Part shown: positions 50,431 to 59,731 of the stretch, one piece after another
Position numbering within the stretch: position 1 is the stretch's first letter
How the letters are laid out: the number at the start of each line of letters is the position of its first letter
From: Actinocorallia populi
GTDB lineage: Bacteria; Actinomycetota; Actinomycetes; Streptosporangiales; Streptosporangiaceae
Assembly: GCF_002995495.1 (NCBI RefSeq)
Contig: NZ_PVZV01000006.1
Location: 558,001 to 622,000, forward strand
Length of the DNA: 64,000 bases
Direction: 5' to 3'
The notes under the pieces: generated by a model
Seen by the model: only the letters and a program-made list of their open reading frames with translations
Told to the model about the DNA's origin: nothing
The model's database searches: none
Made by a program: the position numbers and the translations under genes

Positions 50431-51669
50431 TCAGAGGGATGAGGCGGTCGGTGTCATGTCGTGGACCGGGAGTCTCCGTGCCGCCCGGCCGACGGTGAGG
50501 CGCTCCAGGGCCCAGAGCGCGACGGTCGCGGCCGAGAGGGCGGCGCCCAGGACGCACACGCCGGTCCAGCCGCTGTGCGTCCAGACCACCGAGGTCAGGG
50601 CGGAGCCCACCGCGCCGCCGATGAAGAAGGTGGTCATGAAGGCGGAGTTGATGCGGTTGCGGGCTTCGGGCCGGAGCGCGTAGACGACGTTCTGGCTGCT
50701 GTTGAGCACCGCCTGATGCGCCAGGTCCAGCACGACCACGCCGATGAGCAACCAGGCCAGCGAGTGCGCCCCGGCGGCGAGGGCCGGCCAGGAGGCCACC
50801 AGCAGGACCGTTCCGGCACCGGCCACGATCTGCACGTATCCGCGGTCGGCCAGCCGTCCGGCCACCGTGGCGGTCAGCGCGCCCACGGCGCCGACCAGGC
50901 CGAGGAGGCCGATGGCCGACTCCGACCAGCCGTAGGGCGCCTCCACCAGCAGGAAGGTCAGCGCCGTCCACAACACGCTGAACGAGGCAAGGCTCAGGGC
51001 GGCGATGCTCGCCCGCCAGCGCAGCAGCGGCTCGTACCGGAACATCGCCACCGTCGAGCGCAGCAGCCCGGGGTAGGACATGCGCTCGCCGTCGTTGCCG
51101 AGCCGGGGCAGGAAGACGCGCAGCAGCACGGCCATCAGCGCCATCAGGGCGGCACCCGCCCAGTAGACCGTCCGCCATCCGCCCAGCTCCGACAACGCTC
51201 CGGACGCGGTCCGCGCCAGCAGCAGGCCGAGCATCAGCCCGGTCATCACCGTGCCGACCACGCGGCCCCGCTCCTCGGGGGCCGCCAATGCCGCCGCGAA
51301 CGGCACCACGACCTGCGCTCCCACCGAGGTCAGCGCGGTCAGGGCCGTGCTGACCAGGAGCACCGTGGCATTGGGGGCGGCGGCCGACACCAGCAGGAGC
51401 AGGGCGGTCGCCGCGTAGAGGGCCACCGCCAGCAGCCGCCGGTCCACCAGGTCGCCGAGCGGCACCAGCAGGATCAGCCCCAGCGCGTACCCGCCCTGAG
51501 CCGCCGTCACCAGCAGCGCGGCCGAGGAGGGTCCGATCCCGAACTCCCTGCCGATCAGGTCGAGCAGCGGCTGCGCGAAGTAGTTGCCCGAGACCGCCAG
51601 CCCGGTCGCCACCGACATGAGCAGGAGCAGCCCGCGAGACAGGCCGCCCGTGGGGGGTTTCGTCGTCAT
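50431..51669 (-). CDS. MFS transporter (EmrD/Bcr-type)
   Basis: 412 residues with 12 membrane helices: GNYFAQPLLDLIGREFGIGP near helix 1, LVPLGDLVDRRLLAVALYAA (motif A) in loop 2-3, and LADRGYVQIVAGAGTVLLVA in the second half. A drug/metabolite proton antiporter. Divergent from the LysR gene at 51749 with an inverted repeat between; the LysR protein probably controls it. Next gene in the same direction is the NmrA-like reductase. Confidence 0.9.
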   Translation of the reverse strand: MTTKPPTGGLSRGLLLLMSVATGLAVSGNYFAQPLLDLIGREFGIGPSSAALLVTAAQGGYALGLILLVPLGDLVDRRLLAVALYAATALLLLVSAAAPNATVLLVSTALTALTSVGAQVVVPFAAALAAPEERGRVVGTVMTGLMLGLLLARTASGALSELGGWRTVYWAGAALMALMAVLLRVFLPRLGNDGERMSYPGLLRSTVAMFRYEPLLRWRASIAALSLASFSVLWTALTFLLVEAPYGWSESAIGLLGLVGAVGALTATVAGRLADRGYVQIVAGAGTVLLVASWPALAAGAHSLAWLLIGVVVLDLAHQAVLNSSQNVVYALRPEARNRINSAFMTTFFIGGAVGSALTSVVWTHSGWTGVCVLGAALSAATVALWALERLTVGRAARRLPVHDMTPTASSL

Positions 51670-51734
51670 GTCCCCCAGCTTCGGGGGAAAAGATCAATGA
51701 GTCCAACGCATGTTTGTCATCTCAGCGATCGCGT

Positions 51735-51746
51735 ATCAAGATTGAT
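51735..51746. promoter_or_regulatory. Palindrome between MFS and LysR genes
   Basis: ATCAA-GA-TTGAT immediately before the LysR start codon; GATCAAT also occurs at 51692-51698, near the MFS start, giving an inverted pair with the palindrome. Candidate LysR activation/autoregulation site. Confidence 0.45.
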
Positions 51747-51748
51747 CC

Positions 51749-52654
51749 ATGGAGCTTCAGCAGATGCGCTACGTCGTCGCCGTGGCGGAGACGAACAACT
51801 TCACCCGAGCCGCCGAGCGGTGCCTGGTCGTCCAGTCCGCGCTGAGCCACCAGATCGCCCGGCTGGAGCGCGAGCTGGGCGCCAGGCTGTTCGACCGCAC
51901 CAGCCGCCGCGTCCGGCTGACGCCGGCCGGCGAGGCGTTCCTCCCCGCGGCCCGCCAGGCACTGGAAGCCGCCGAGCGGGCCCAGGCCGAGGTGGCGGCC
52001 GCCGTCGGCGAGATCCGCGGCCGGCTCGCCGTCGGCGCCATCCCCACCGTCACCGCGATCGACCTTCCGGCCGCGCTGAAACGCTTCCACCTGCGGCATC
52101 GCGAGGTGCGGATCACCCTCCGCTCGGGCGCGAGCGAGGAACTGGTCGAACGGGTGCGGCAGGGCACCCTGGACGCCGCCTTCCTGGGCCTCCCGCTGGG
52201 CGTGCGGCCCCAGGGCGTCCGCGGCCGCGAGCTGGCGCGCGGCGACCTCGTCGCCATGGTGGCGCCCGATCACCCGCTGGCGGGCGAGGAGCACGTGGAC
52301 CTGAGCCGGCTGGCGGACGAGCCGTTCGTCGACTTCCCCGCGGGGACCGCCGGGCGGATCCAGTCGGACGCGGCCTTCGCGGCGGCCGGAGTGCACCGCG
52401 AGGTCGCCTTCGAGATCACGGCGCCCGACTTCATGGCACGCCTGATCCGGCAGGGCCTGGGGGTCGGGATGCTGCCCGCCGCCTTCGTGTCCGAATTCCC
52501 CTACCTGACGGCCATCCGGCTCCGCGACGCCCCTTCCCGCGCGGAGCACCTCATCTGGAGCCGCTTCCGGCCCGCCCCCGCCGCCGCGGCCTTCCTGTCC
52601 GCGCTGGGCATCTCCACGGCGGAGCTCTCCCGACCGCCGGGCACGGACGGGTGA
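51749..52654 (+). CDS. LysR family transcription regulator
   Basis: 301 residues; winged helix (about 1-60: MELQQMRYVVAVAETNNFTR, CLVVQSALSHQIARLERELG) and LysR substrate-binding domain (about 90-290). Divergent from the MFS transporter and likely its regulator. It is convergent with the fucose operon's last gene (lactonase), 15 bp apart. Confidence 0.93.
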   Translation: MELQQMRYVVAVAETNNFTRAAERCLVVQSALSHQIARLERELGARLFDRTSRRVRLTPAGEAFLPAARQALEAAERAQAEVAAAVGEIRGRLAVGAIPTVTAIDLPAALKRFHLRHREVRITLRSGASEELVERVRQGTLDAAFLGLPLGVRPQGVRGRELARGDLVAMVAPDHPLAGEEHVDLSRLADEPFVDFPAGTAGRIQSDAAFAAAGVHREVAFEITAPDFMARLIRQGLGVGMLPAAFVSEFPYLTAIRLRDAPSRAEHLIWSRFRPAPAAAAFLSALGISTAELSRPPGTDG

Positions 52655-52669
52655 GGGCCTCGGCGGCCG

Positions 52670-53518
52670 TCAGGCGAGCCGGTACACACGCCGCGCCGTC
52701 CCTCCGAGGACCGCGGCGCGTTCCCCCGGAGAGAGCCCGGCGATCAGTTCCCTGCCCGCGTCGACGGTCTCGGCGTAGCTCGCCGCCAAAAGGCAGAGCG
52801 GCCAGTCGGAACCGGCCATCAGCCGGTCCGGACCGAAGGCGTCGAGGGCGACGTCGGTATAAGGGCGCAGGTCGGCGAGCACCCACGAGTCCCAGGACGC
52901 CTCGGTCAGCAGGCCCGAGAGCTTCGCGCTGACGTTGCCGTGCCGCGCGAGTTCCCGCAGGTCCGCCGCCCACGGCTCGAGCCGCCCCGAGGCGATCGGC
53001 GGCTTGCCCAGGTGGTCCAGGACGAACCTCAGCTGCGGCAGCGCCGCGGCGGTCTCGGCGGCGGCCGGCAGTTGCGACGGGACCACCACCAGGTCGTAGG
53101 CCAGCCCTGCCGCGGCGACGGCGGCCAGGCCGCGCCGCACGTCCGGCCTGCAGAGCCAGCGCGGATCCGGCTCGCCCTGCACCTGGTGGCGGATCGCCTT
53201 GAGGTACCCGCCGCCCGGACCGGCGAGGAGCCGCGCGAGCCGGTCGGCGACGTCCGGCGCCGTCAGGTCGGTCCAGCCGACGACTCCGGCGATCAGATCG
53301 TGCTCGCGTGCCAGCTCCAGGAACTCCGGCGTCTCCTCGGGCACGGTGATCGTCTGGACCAGGACGGCCGCCGTGATCCCTTTCGCCCGCGCCTGCGGCT
53401 CGAGGTCGCCGGTCTCGAAGGTCCGGTCGATCGGAGCGAGTTCGGGCCCGGTGATCCACGGCTGGGCGCGGACCGACAGGTCCCAGACATGGAAGTGGGC
53501 GTCCACGTGACCCGTCAC
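52670..53518 (-). CDS. Amidohydrolase, probable L-fucono-1,5-lactonase
   Basis: 282 residues of the amidohydrolase_2 family (COG3618): HVDAHFHVWDL supplies the HxH metal motif, PQLRFVLDHLGKPPIA the middle His, and LMAGSDWPLC the catalytic Asp. In this operon context its expected reaction is opening of L-fucono-1,5-lactone to L-fuconate, step two of the non-phosphorylating fucose pathway. GTG 53518 (MTGHVDAHF) is chosen because it overlaps the preceding mutarotase stop as GTGA. Last gene of a nine-gene operon. Confidence 0.87.
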   Translation of the reverse strand: MTGHVDAHFHVWDLSVRAQPWITGPELAPIDRTFETGDLEPQARAKGITAAVLVQTITVPEETPEFLELAREHDLIAGVVGWTDLTAPDVADRLARLLAGPGGGYLKAIRHQVQGEPDPRWLCRPDVRRGLAAVAAAGLAYDLVVVPSQLPAAAETAAALPQLRFVLDHLGKPPIASGRLEPWAADLRELARHGNVSAKLSGLLTEASWDSWVLADLRPYTDVALDAFGPDRLMAGSDWPLCLLAASYAETVDAGRELIAGLSPGERAAVLGGTARRVYRLA

Positions 53519-53826
53519 AACCGCCACACCACCGGCAGGGCCGCGTCCGCGCCGTCCGCGCCGTAGTCGTGCGCCACGTCCAGGAGTTCGCCCATGCGGG
53601 CCTGCCACGCGATGTTCACGGGCAGCGTCTCGAGCGCGGCCAGCATCGCGGCGTAGTCGTCGCATTCGATGAGGTGGAAGAGGTCGGTGCCGCTGCGCCA
53701 GATCGTCCAGGAAGTGGCCCCGGCGGCGCGGATGGCGGCGGTGAGCTCCTCGGGGACCTCACGGTGCGCCTGTTCGTAGGCGGTGATGCGGTCGGCGCGG
53801 ACGCGTGTGTGCAGCGCGATCCTCAC
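53515..53826 (-). CDS. L-rhamnose/L-fucose mutarotase family protein
   Basis: 103 residues of the RhaM/L-rhamnose mutarotase family: ALHTRVRADRITAYEQAHRE, AGATSWTIWRSGTDLFHLIE, DDYAAMLAALETLPVNIAWQ with the conserved His residues at the active site. It interconverts alpha and beta sugar anomers so that the dehydrogenase gets its preferred form. Coupled with neighbours: 4-bp GTGA overlap with LutC (53823-53826) and with the lactonase. Fucose is preferred over rhamnose by context. Confidence 0.87.
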   Translation of the reverse strand: MRIALHTRVRADRITAYEQAHREVPEELTAAIRAAGATSWTIWRSGTDLFHLIECDDYAAMLAALETLPVNIAWQARMGELLDVAHDYGADGADAALPVVWRL

Positions 53827-54455
53827 GGTTCCTCCTCGGAGAGGTCGTCCACGATGATGATTTCGAGGGTGCGCGGGCCGTGGACGCCCTCGACCCGGTC
53901 GAGTTCGATGTCGCTGGTGGCCGACGGGCCGGAGATGAACGTCAGGGGGCGGGCGGGGTCGAGCCGGGCGAGCGCGTCCGGGAGGTCGGCCACGATCTGG
54001 GACGCCCTGACGACGCACAGGTGGTGGTCCGGGATCAGGCTGAGGGCGCGCCGGCCCTGGCCCGGTCCGCCGGCCAGCACGATCGTCCCGGTGACGGCGA
54101 TCGCGACGGCCGCGCCGGTCACGACGCCCTGGAACGCGTCGAGTTCGGCGGTGCCCAGGTCCTCGGTGCGCGGCAGGTCCGTCCAGGCGGCGGGGAACCC
54201 CGGCGGGACCACCACGCGTGAGAGGCCGCGGGCGGCCAGAGCCGAGCGGATCGTGCGGGCGACGCCGGACGGCGCGGTGCGCAGGACCGAAGCACGGTAG
54301 TCCGCGACACGTTCGGCGAACAGGACCACGAGCCCGTCCTCGGCGTGGGCGCGCAGGTAGTCGCGCGGCACGGGGACGTCTTCGGGCCGCTCGGCCGGGG
54401 GAACGTCCGCGAGCGCGGCGCGGACCCGGTCGAGGATCCGCAGGCGGGAGCTCAT
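53823..54455 (-). CDS. lutC: LutC-like LUD-domain lactate utilisation protein
   Basis: 210 residues, LUD (YkgG) domain: SSRLRILDRVRAALADVPPA, GAAVAIAVTGTIVLAGGPGQ, FISGPSATSDIELDRVEGVH, the family signature. It is the third subunit of the LutABC L-lactate oxidising complex that delivers electrons from lactate to the respiratory chain. It overlaps LutB by 4 bp. Start ATG 54455 (MSSRLRIL) is chosen over the longer frame. Within a fucose operon, it would process the lactate produced. Confidence 0.9.
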   Translation of the reverse strand: MSSRLRILDRVRAALADVPPAERPEDVPVPRDYLRAHAEDGLVVLFAERVADYRASVLRTAPSGVARTIRSALAARGLSRVVVPPGFPAAWTDLPRTEDLGTAELDAFQGVVTGAAVAIAVTGTIVLAGGPGQGRRALSLIPDHHLCVVRASQIVADLPDALARLDPARPLTFISGPSATSDIELDRVEGVHGPRTLEIIIVDDLSEEEP

Positions 54456-55891
54456 GACGACTCCTTGGTTCTGGACCACCAGGCGCGGAAGGACTCGGAG
54501 GGCGGGGCCGGGGTGTCGCGGGCTGCGGACCATCCCGCCAGCGGCGGCGGAAGGCGGCCGATCCGGCCCTTCCTGGCGATGACCCGGCCACCGAGGAAAG
54601 AGGCCCTCTGCACCGCGGACAGACGCCCCGGTGCGGACAGCACGGCCGTCGCCGCCTTCATCACGAGCGCCTCCGCGCCCGGCCTCCGGCCCTGAACGAT
54701 TTTCGCCCGCAGATGGGTGAGCACCTCCGGAATATTAATTTTGACGGGGCAGGCGTCGTAACAGGCCCCGCAGAGGGTGGACGCGAACGGCAGGGACGCC
54801 GCGTGCTCCACTCCGGCGAGCTGCGGGGTGAGGACCGCGCCGATGGGGCCGGGATACACCGACCCGTAGGCATGGCCTCCGGTCCGCTCGTACACCGGGC
54901 AGACGTTCAGGCACGCCGAACAGCGGATGCAGGACAGCGCCTGGCGGCCCACCGTGTCGCGGAGCGTCTGCGTCCGGCCGTTGTCGAGCAGGACCAGATG
55001 GAACTCCTGCGGGCCGTCACCGGGCGTCACCCCGGTCCACAACGAGGTGTAGGGGTTCATCCGCTCGCCGGTGGAGCTGCGCGGCAGCAGTTGCAGGAAC
55101 ACCTCGAGGTCGACGAAGTCCGGGACGACCTTCTCGATCCCCATGACGGTGATCAGGGTCTCGGGCAGGGTCAGGCACATCCGGCCGTTGCCCTCGGACT
55201 CGACCACGCAGACCGTCCCGGTCTCGGCGACGCCGAAGTTCGCACCGGAGACCGCGACCTTGGCGCTGAGGAACTTCTCCCGCAGATGCAGCCGCGCCGC
55301 TTCGGCCAGGGCGCGCGGGTCGTCGCTCAGGTCCGCCGGCGCGTCCTTCCCGCGGCGGCCCATCTCGCGGGTGAAGATCTCGCGGATCTCCGCCCGGCTG
55401 CGGTGGATCGCCGGGACGAGGATGTGCGAGGGCCGGTCGTCGCCGAGCTGGACGATCAGCTCGGCGAGGTCGGTCTCGTAGGCGGTGATCCCCTCGGCGG
55501 CCAGCGCCTCGTTGAGCCCGATCTCCTGGGTGGCCATCGACTTGACCTTGACGACCTCGGTCCGTCCGGTGGCCTTGACCAGGTCCGCGACGATCCGGTT
55601 GGCCTCGGCCGCGTCAGCCGCCCAGTGCACGACGCCGCCCGCCGCGGTGACCTTCTCCTCCAGCCGTTCCAGGTAGTGCCCCAGGTGGCGCAGCGTCCGG
55701 CGTTTGATCGCCGCGCCGCTCTCGCGCAGCCGCTCCCAGTCGTCCAGCTCGCCGACGGCGGCCAGGCGCTTGTCCCGGATCGTGGTCGTCGCACGCCGCA
55801 GGTTGCGCCGCAGCCGGGTGTCGGCCAGCGCCTCCCGTGCGGCCTCGGGGAACGCGGGCGTCCCCAGCCAGACCAGCCCGTCGCCGCTCAT
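54452..55891 (-). CDS. lutB: LutB-like iron-sulfur lactate oxidase subunit
   Basis: 479 residues, LUD domain plus two 4Fe-4S motifs (CIRCSACLNVCP near 340 and CGACYDACP near 390), and the family block VAVSGANFGVAETGTVCVVE. LutB is the central subunit of LutABC; electrons from L-lactate pass through its clusters. 4-bp overlaps with LutA upstream and LutC downstream. ATG 55891 is the coupled start. Confidence 0.93.
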   Translation of the reverse strand: MSGDGLVWLGTPAFPEAAREALADTRLRRNLRRATTTIRDKRLAAVGELDDWERLRESGAAIKRRTLRHLGHYLERLEEKVTAAGGVVHWAADAAEANRIVADLVKATGRTEVVKVKSMATQEIGLNEALAAEGITAYETDLAELIVQLGDDRPSHILVPAIHRSRAEIREIFTREMGRRGKDAPADLSDDPRALAEAARLHLREKFLSAKVAVSGANFGVAETGTVCVVESEGNGRMCLTLPETLITVMGIEKVVPDFVDLEVFLQLLPRSSTGERMNPYTSLWTGVTPGDGPQEFHLVLLDNGRTQTLRDTVGRQALSCIRCSACLNVCPVYERTGGHAYGSVYPGPIGAVLTPQLAGVEHAASLPFASTLCGACYDACPVKINIPEVLTHLRAKIVQGRRPGAEALVMKAATAVLSAPGRLSAVQRASFLGGRVIARKGRIGRLPPPLAGWSAARDTPAPPSESFRAWWSRTKESS

Positions 55892-56628
55892 CGTGGACTT
55901 CCTTCGGTCGAGGCGAGGATCTCGGCCAGGTGCATCGTGCGTATCCCGCTCCGCAACCGCGACAGCCCGCCGCCGATGTGCATCAGGCAGGAGTTGTCCG
56001 CCGCGCACAGCACCTCGGCCCCGGTCGAGCGCACCCCGGACATCTTGTCGGCGAGCATCGCGATGGACGTGTCGGCGTTCTTGAGGGCGAAGGTGCCGCC
56101 GAACCCGCAGCAGGAGTCGGCCTGCGGAAGGTCCACCAGTTCGATGCCCTTCACCGCGCCCAGCAGCCGTGCCGGCCGGTCGCCCAGGCGCAGCGCCCGC
56201 AGGGAGTGGCAGGTCGGATGGTAGGTGACCTTGTGCGGGAAGTACGCGCCCACGTCGGTCACGCCGAGGACATCGACCAGGAACTCGGTCAGCTCGTGGA
56301 CCCGGGGCACGAGGGCGGCGACGGCGTTCTGCAGCCCGGCGCCACCGTGCTCCGCCGCCAGGACGGGGTGGCCCTCCTTGATCATCCCGGCGCACGACGC
56401 CGAGGGCGTGACCACGGCGTCGTAGCCGTCGAAGGTCCGGGCGAACCGCTCGACCAGCGGGAAAGCCTCGGGCCGGTAACCGGTGTTGAAGTGCATCTGC
56501 CCGCAGCAGGTCTGCTCCCGCGGGAAGTGCACGGTGTGGCCGAGCCGTTCCAGCAGCGTCACGACGGCCTGCCCCGTACCGGGGAACAGCGTGTCGTTGA
56601 CGCAGGTGATGAACAACGCGATGCGCAC
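55888..56628 (-). CDS. lutA: LutA-like CCG-domain lactate oxidase subunit
   Basis: 246 residues with two CCG cysteine-rich domains (REQTCCGQMHFN near 60 and QADSCCGFGGTFALKN near 190), typical of LutA/YkgE and heterodisulfide reductase-like subunits. GTG 56628 is the coupled start 5 bp after the aldo-keto reductase stop. First of the LutABC trio within the fucose operon. Confidence 0.9.
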   Translation of the reverse strand: MRIALFITCVNDTLFPGTGQAVVTLLERLGHTVHFPREQTCCGQMHFNTGYRPEAFPLVERFARTFDGYDAVVTPSASCAGMIKEGHPVLAAEHGGAGLQNAVAALVPRVHELTEFLVDVLGVTDVGAYFPHKVTYHPTCHSLRALRLGDRPARLLGAVKGIELVDLPQADSCCGFGGTFALKNADTSIAMLADKMSGVRSTGAEVLCAADNSCLMHIGGGLSRLRSGIRTMHLAEILASTEGSPR

Positions 56629-56632
56629 GGTC

Positions 56633-57622
56633 TCACGCCCCTTCCGGAACGGGCACATGCGCCCCGAGCAGCAGGTCCGCACGCAGGTCGCGCCACAGGG
56701 CCTTGGGGATCGGCCGGTGGAACTGGTAGTTGGCGTCCATGACCTGCCCGGCGTCGCGCAACCCGACCAGGACGGCCTTGACGGCCGGGTGCCCGAGCGG
56801 GAACCGCGCCGCGACCGCCCGCACCGGCACCCCGTGCCGTTCGCAGATCTCCTTGAGCCGCAGAGCCCGCTGCACGAGCGGCCTGGGCGCGGCGCGGTAG
56901 TCGTAGGTGGCGTCCCGGCGCGGATCGGCCAGCAGCCCGGAGTTGAACACGCCGCCCGCGATCACCGAGACGCCGCGCCGCTCCGCCTCGGGCAGCAGCT
57001 CGGCCAGGCCGCTCTGGTCGAGCAGGGTGTAGCGGCCGGCGAGCAGGACGACGTCCAGGTCGGTCTCGCGGACGAACCGCGCCGGGAGCGCGGACTGGTT
57101 CATCCCGATCCCGATCGCGTCGACGACGCCCTCGTCCCGCAGCCGTTCGAGTGCCGGGTAGGCCTCGGTGAGCGCCTGCTCGGCATGCTCGTCCGGGTCG
57201 TGCAGGTAGACGATGTCGACGCGGTCCAGGCCGAGCCGTTCCAGGCTGGCCTCGAGGCTGCGGCGCACCCCGTCTGCGCTGAAGTCCCAGACCCTGCGAT
57301 GGGTCGCCGGGACGGCGAAACCGTCGGCGAGGTCGTCGCCCGACGGTTCGGGCACCGGCTCGAGCAGCCTTCCCACCTTGGTGGAGACGGTGTAGGTCTC
57401 GCGCGGCCTGGCACGGAGCGCCTCGCCGAGCCTCCGTTCCGACAGGCCGAGGCCGTAGTGGGGCGCCGTGTCGAAGGAGCGGATCCCCGCCTCCCACGCG
57501 ATGTGCACCGCCTCGGTGGCGTCCAGGTCGGTCACCGGGGAGAACAGGTTGCCGATCGCGGCGGCCCCGAAGGACAGCTCGGTGACCCTCGCCCTGCTAC
57601 GGCCGAGGAACGGTCGCTTCAT
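56633..57622 (-). CDS. Aldo-keto reductase, probable L-fucose (D-threo-aldose) dehydrogenase
   Basis: 329 residues of the AKR superfamily: GIRSFDTAPHYGLGLSERRL carries catalytic Asp and Tyr, VSTKVGRLLEPV the Lys, VDIVYLHDPDEHAEQALTEA the His, and VVDAIGIGMNQ the later conserved segment. The closest characterised group is the D-threo-aldose/L-fucose dehydrogenase (Fdh/GalDH). Expected reaction: L-fucose to L-fucono-1,5-lactone with NAD(P), the first step. ATG 57622 has a good context. 5 bp from LutA, 11 bp from the SDR gene, cotranscribed. Confidence 0.9.
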   Translation of the reverse strand: MKRPFLGRSRARVTELSFGAAAIGNLFSPVTDLDATEAVHIAWEAGIRSFDTAPHYGLGLSERRLGEALRARPRETYTVSTKVGRLLEPVPEPSGDDLADGFAVPATHRRVWDFSADGVRRSLEASLERLGLDRVDIVYLHDPDEHAEQALTEAYPALERLRDEGVVDAIGIGMNQSALPARFVRETDLDVVLLAGRYTLLDQSGLAELLPEAERRGVSVIAGGVFNSGLLADPRRDATYDYRAAPRPLVQRALRLKEICERHGVPVRAVAARFPLGHPAVKAVLVGLRDAGQVMDANYQFHRPIPKALWRDLRADLLLGAHVPVPEGA

Positions 57623-57633
57623 ACGGGAACCTC

Positions 57634-58386
57634 TCAGCTCTGGGCCGGGCGCAGCCGAAGGCCCGCCATACCGCCGTCCACGGCCAGCGCGGTCCCCGTG
57701 ACCGAGGACGCCGACGGGCTCGCCAGGTAGGCGATCGCGGCCGCCACCTCCGGGGCCGTGACCAGCCTGCCGGACGGCTGGCGCGCGTTCAGCGCGGCAC
57801 GCTCGGCCTCGGGATCAGGTGCGGCGGACAGGAGCCGTGCGATCCACGGAGTGTCGGCGGTGCCGGGGTTCACGCAGTTCACCCGGATGCCCTCGCGCAG
57901 GTGGTCGGCCGCCATCGCCAGGGTCAGGGACAGCACGGCTCCCTTGCTCGCCGAGTACAGCGCACGCTGCGGAAGCCCGGCCGTCGCGGCGATCGAGCAG
58001 TTGTTGACGATCGCGGCGTGCTCCGACGCCCGCAGGTACGGCAGCGCGGCACGGGTCGTGCGGACGACGCCCAGGAGGTTCACGTCCAGGACGCGGTTCC
58101 ACTCCTGGTCCGGGTTGTCCGCCACGGTCCCGGCGGCGCCGATCCCCGCGTTGTTGACCAGGACGTCGATCCCGCCGAGCAGGTCGGCGGCGGCCGCCAC
58201 GGCCTCCCGGACCGAGGAGTCGTCCGTGACGTCGGCCCTGAACCCGTGGAGGGGGGCCTCGACCTCCGGGACGAGGTCGAGCACCGCGACGGCGGCCCCG
58301 CGCTCGGCCAGCAGCAGGGCGGTGGCCAGGCCGATGCCGGAAGCGCCACCGGTGATGACGGCGCGCAGGCCGTCGAACTCGCTCAT
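57634..58386 (-). CDS. SDR, probable 2-keto-3-deoxy-L-fuconate dehydrogenase
   Basis: 250 residues, classical [11 protein letters not shown] cofactor motif, NNAGIG, catalytic Ser-Tyr-x-x-x-Lys as [33 protein letters not shown]. Expected reaction: 2-keto-3-deoxy-L-fuconate to 2,4-diketo-3-deoxy-L-fuconate with NAD. Its ATG at 58386 overlaps the fuconate dehydratase stop by 4 bp. Substrate assignment rests on neighbours. Confidence 0.88.
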   Translation of the reverse strand: MSEFDGLRAVITGGASGIGLATALLLAERGAAVAVLDLVPEVEAPLHGFRADVTDDSSVREAVAAAADLLGGIDVLVNNAGIGAAGTVADNPDQEWNRVLDVNLLGVVRTTRAALPYLRASEHAAIVNNCSIAATAGLPQRALYSASKGAVLSLTLAMAADHLREGIRVNCVNPGTADTPWIARLLSAAPDPEAERAALNARQPSGRLVTAPEVAAAIAYLASPSASSVTGTALAVDGGMAGLRLRPAQS

Positions 58387-59717
58387 GATGCGTTCACCTC
58401 TGCGGTCGAGGCCCGGTCGGCGACCCAGAAGTCGCCGTCGGGGAAGGAGTAGGTCGCGATCGACTCGGGGAGCATCTCCGCGGAGAAGCCGGGGTCGGCA
58501 GGCGCGACGTAGTGGCCGTCGCGGATGACGGTCGGTGTCACGAAGTGCTCGTGCAGGTGGTCGACGTACTCGATGACGCGGTCCTCGGTGGTGCCCGACA
58601 GCGCGACGTAGTCGAACATCGACAGGTGCTGCACCAGCTCGCACAGGCCGACGCCGCCGGCGTGCGGGCAGACCGGGACGCCGAACTTCGCCGCCAGCAG
58701 CAGGACGGCCAGGTTCTCGTTGACCCCGCCGACCCGGGCGGCGTCGAGTTGGAGCACGTCGATGGCCCCGGCCTGCAGCAGCTGCTTGAACACGACGCGG
58801 TTCTGGACGTGCTCGCCGGTGGCGACCTTGACGGGGCCGACGGCGCGCCGGATCGTCGCGTGGCCCAGGACGTCGTCGGGGCTGGTGGGCTCCTCGACCC
58901 AGTACGGGTCGAACTCGGCGAGCGCTTTGGTCCACGTGATCGCCTCGTCGACGTTCCACCGCTGGTTGGCGTCGACGGCCATGCGGATGTCCGGGCCGAC
59001 GGCGGCGCGCCCGGCACGGCAGCGGCGGACGTCGTCGGCGAGGTCGGCGCCGACCTTGAGCTTGATCTGGGTGAAGCCGTCCGCGACGGCCTGCCGGGCG
59101 AGCCGTGTCAGCTTCTCGTCGGAGTACCCGAGCCAGCCCGGCGAGGTGGTGTAGGCGGGGTAGCCGCGGGCGAGCAGGTCGGCCTCGCGGTCCTTGGCGC
59201 CTTGCCGGCTCCCGAGCAGCAGGTCCAGGGCCTCCTGCGGCGTCAGGGCGTCCGCGATGTAGCGGAAGTCGACCTGGGACACCAGCCAGGCGGGGTCGGC
59301 GTCGGCCAGCAGCTTCCACAGCGGCTTGCCGGCGCGTTTGGCCGCCAGGTCCCAGGTCGCGTTGACCGCGGCGCCGATGGCCATGTGCATCACGCCCTTC
59401 TCCGGGCCCAGCCAGCGCAGCTGGCTGTCGCCGATCAGGTCGCGGCTCAGCGCGCCGGGGTCGGCGCACAGCTCCGCCACGGAGCGGCCCAGCAGGTGCG
59501 GGCGCAGCGCGTCCAGGGCGGCGACCATGACCTCGTTGCCCCGGCCGATGGTGAAGGTGAACCCGTGCCCGGCCGCACCGTCCGGGGCGTCGGTCCGCAG
59601 CACGAGGTAGGCGGCCGAGTAGTCCGGGTCGGGGTTCATGGCGTCGGAGCCGTCGAGCTCGCGGGAGGTCGGGAAGCGGACGTCGTGGGTTTCAACGGCG
59701 GTGATACGCGCGCTCAT
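58383..59717 (-). CDS. L-fuconate dehydratase
   Basis: 444 residues, enolase superfamily of the FucD/ENOSF1 group; the N-terminal [20 protein letters not shown] is diagnostic of L-fuconate dehydratase. Catalytic Lys pair in [13 protein letters not shown], metal ligands Asp in MAVDANQRW, Glu in [11 protein letters not shown] and Glu in ATGEHVQNR, and His in [16 protein letters not shown]. Reaction: L-fuconate to 2-keto-3-deoxy-L-fuconate. Start ATG 59717 is the family start. Overlaps the SDR gene by 4 bp; 14 bp from the FAH-family gene. Confidence 0.93.
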   Translation of the reverse strand: MSARITAVETHDVRFPTSRELDGSDAMNPDPDYSAAYLVLRTDAPDGAAGHGFTFTIGRGNEVMVAALDALRPHLLGRSVAELCADPGALSRDLIGDSQLRWLGPEKGVMHMAIGAAVNATWDLAAKRAGKPLWKLLADADPAWLVSQVDFRYIADALTPQEALDLLLGSRQGAKDREADLLARGYPAYTTSPGWLGYSDEKLTRLARQAVADGFTQIKLKVGADLADDVRRCRAGRAAVGPDIRMAVDANQRWNVDEAITWTKALAEFDPYWVEEPTSPDDVLGHATIRRAVGPVKVATGEHVQNRVVFKQLLQAGAIDVLQLDAARVGGVNENLAVLLLAAKFGVPVCPHAGGVGLCELVQHLSMFDYVALSGTTEDRVIEYVDHLHEHFVTPTVIRDGHYVAPADPGFSAEMLPESIATYSFPDGDFWVADRASTAEVNAS

Positions 59718-59731
59718 CGTGGTCCTCGTTC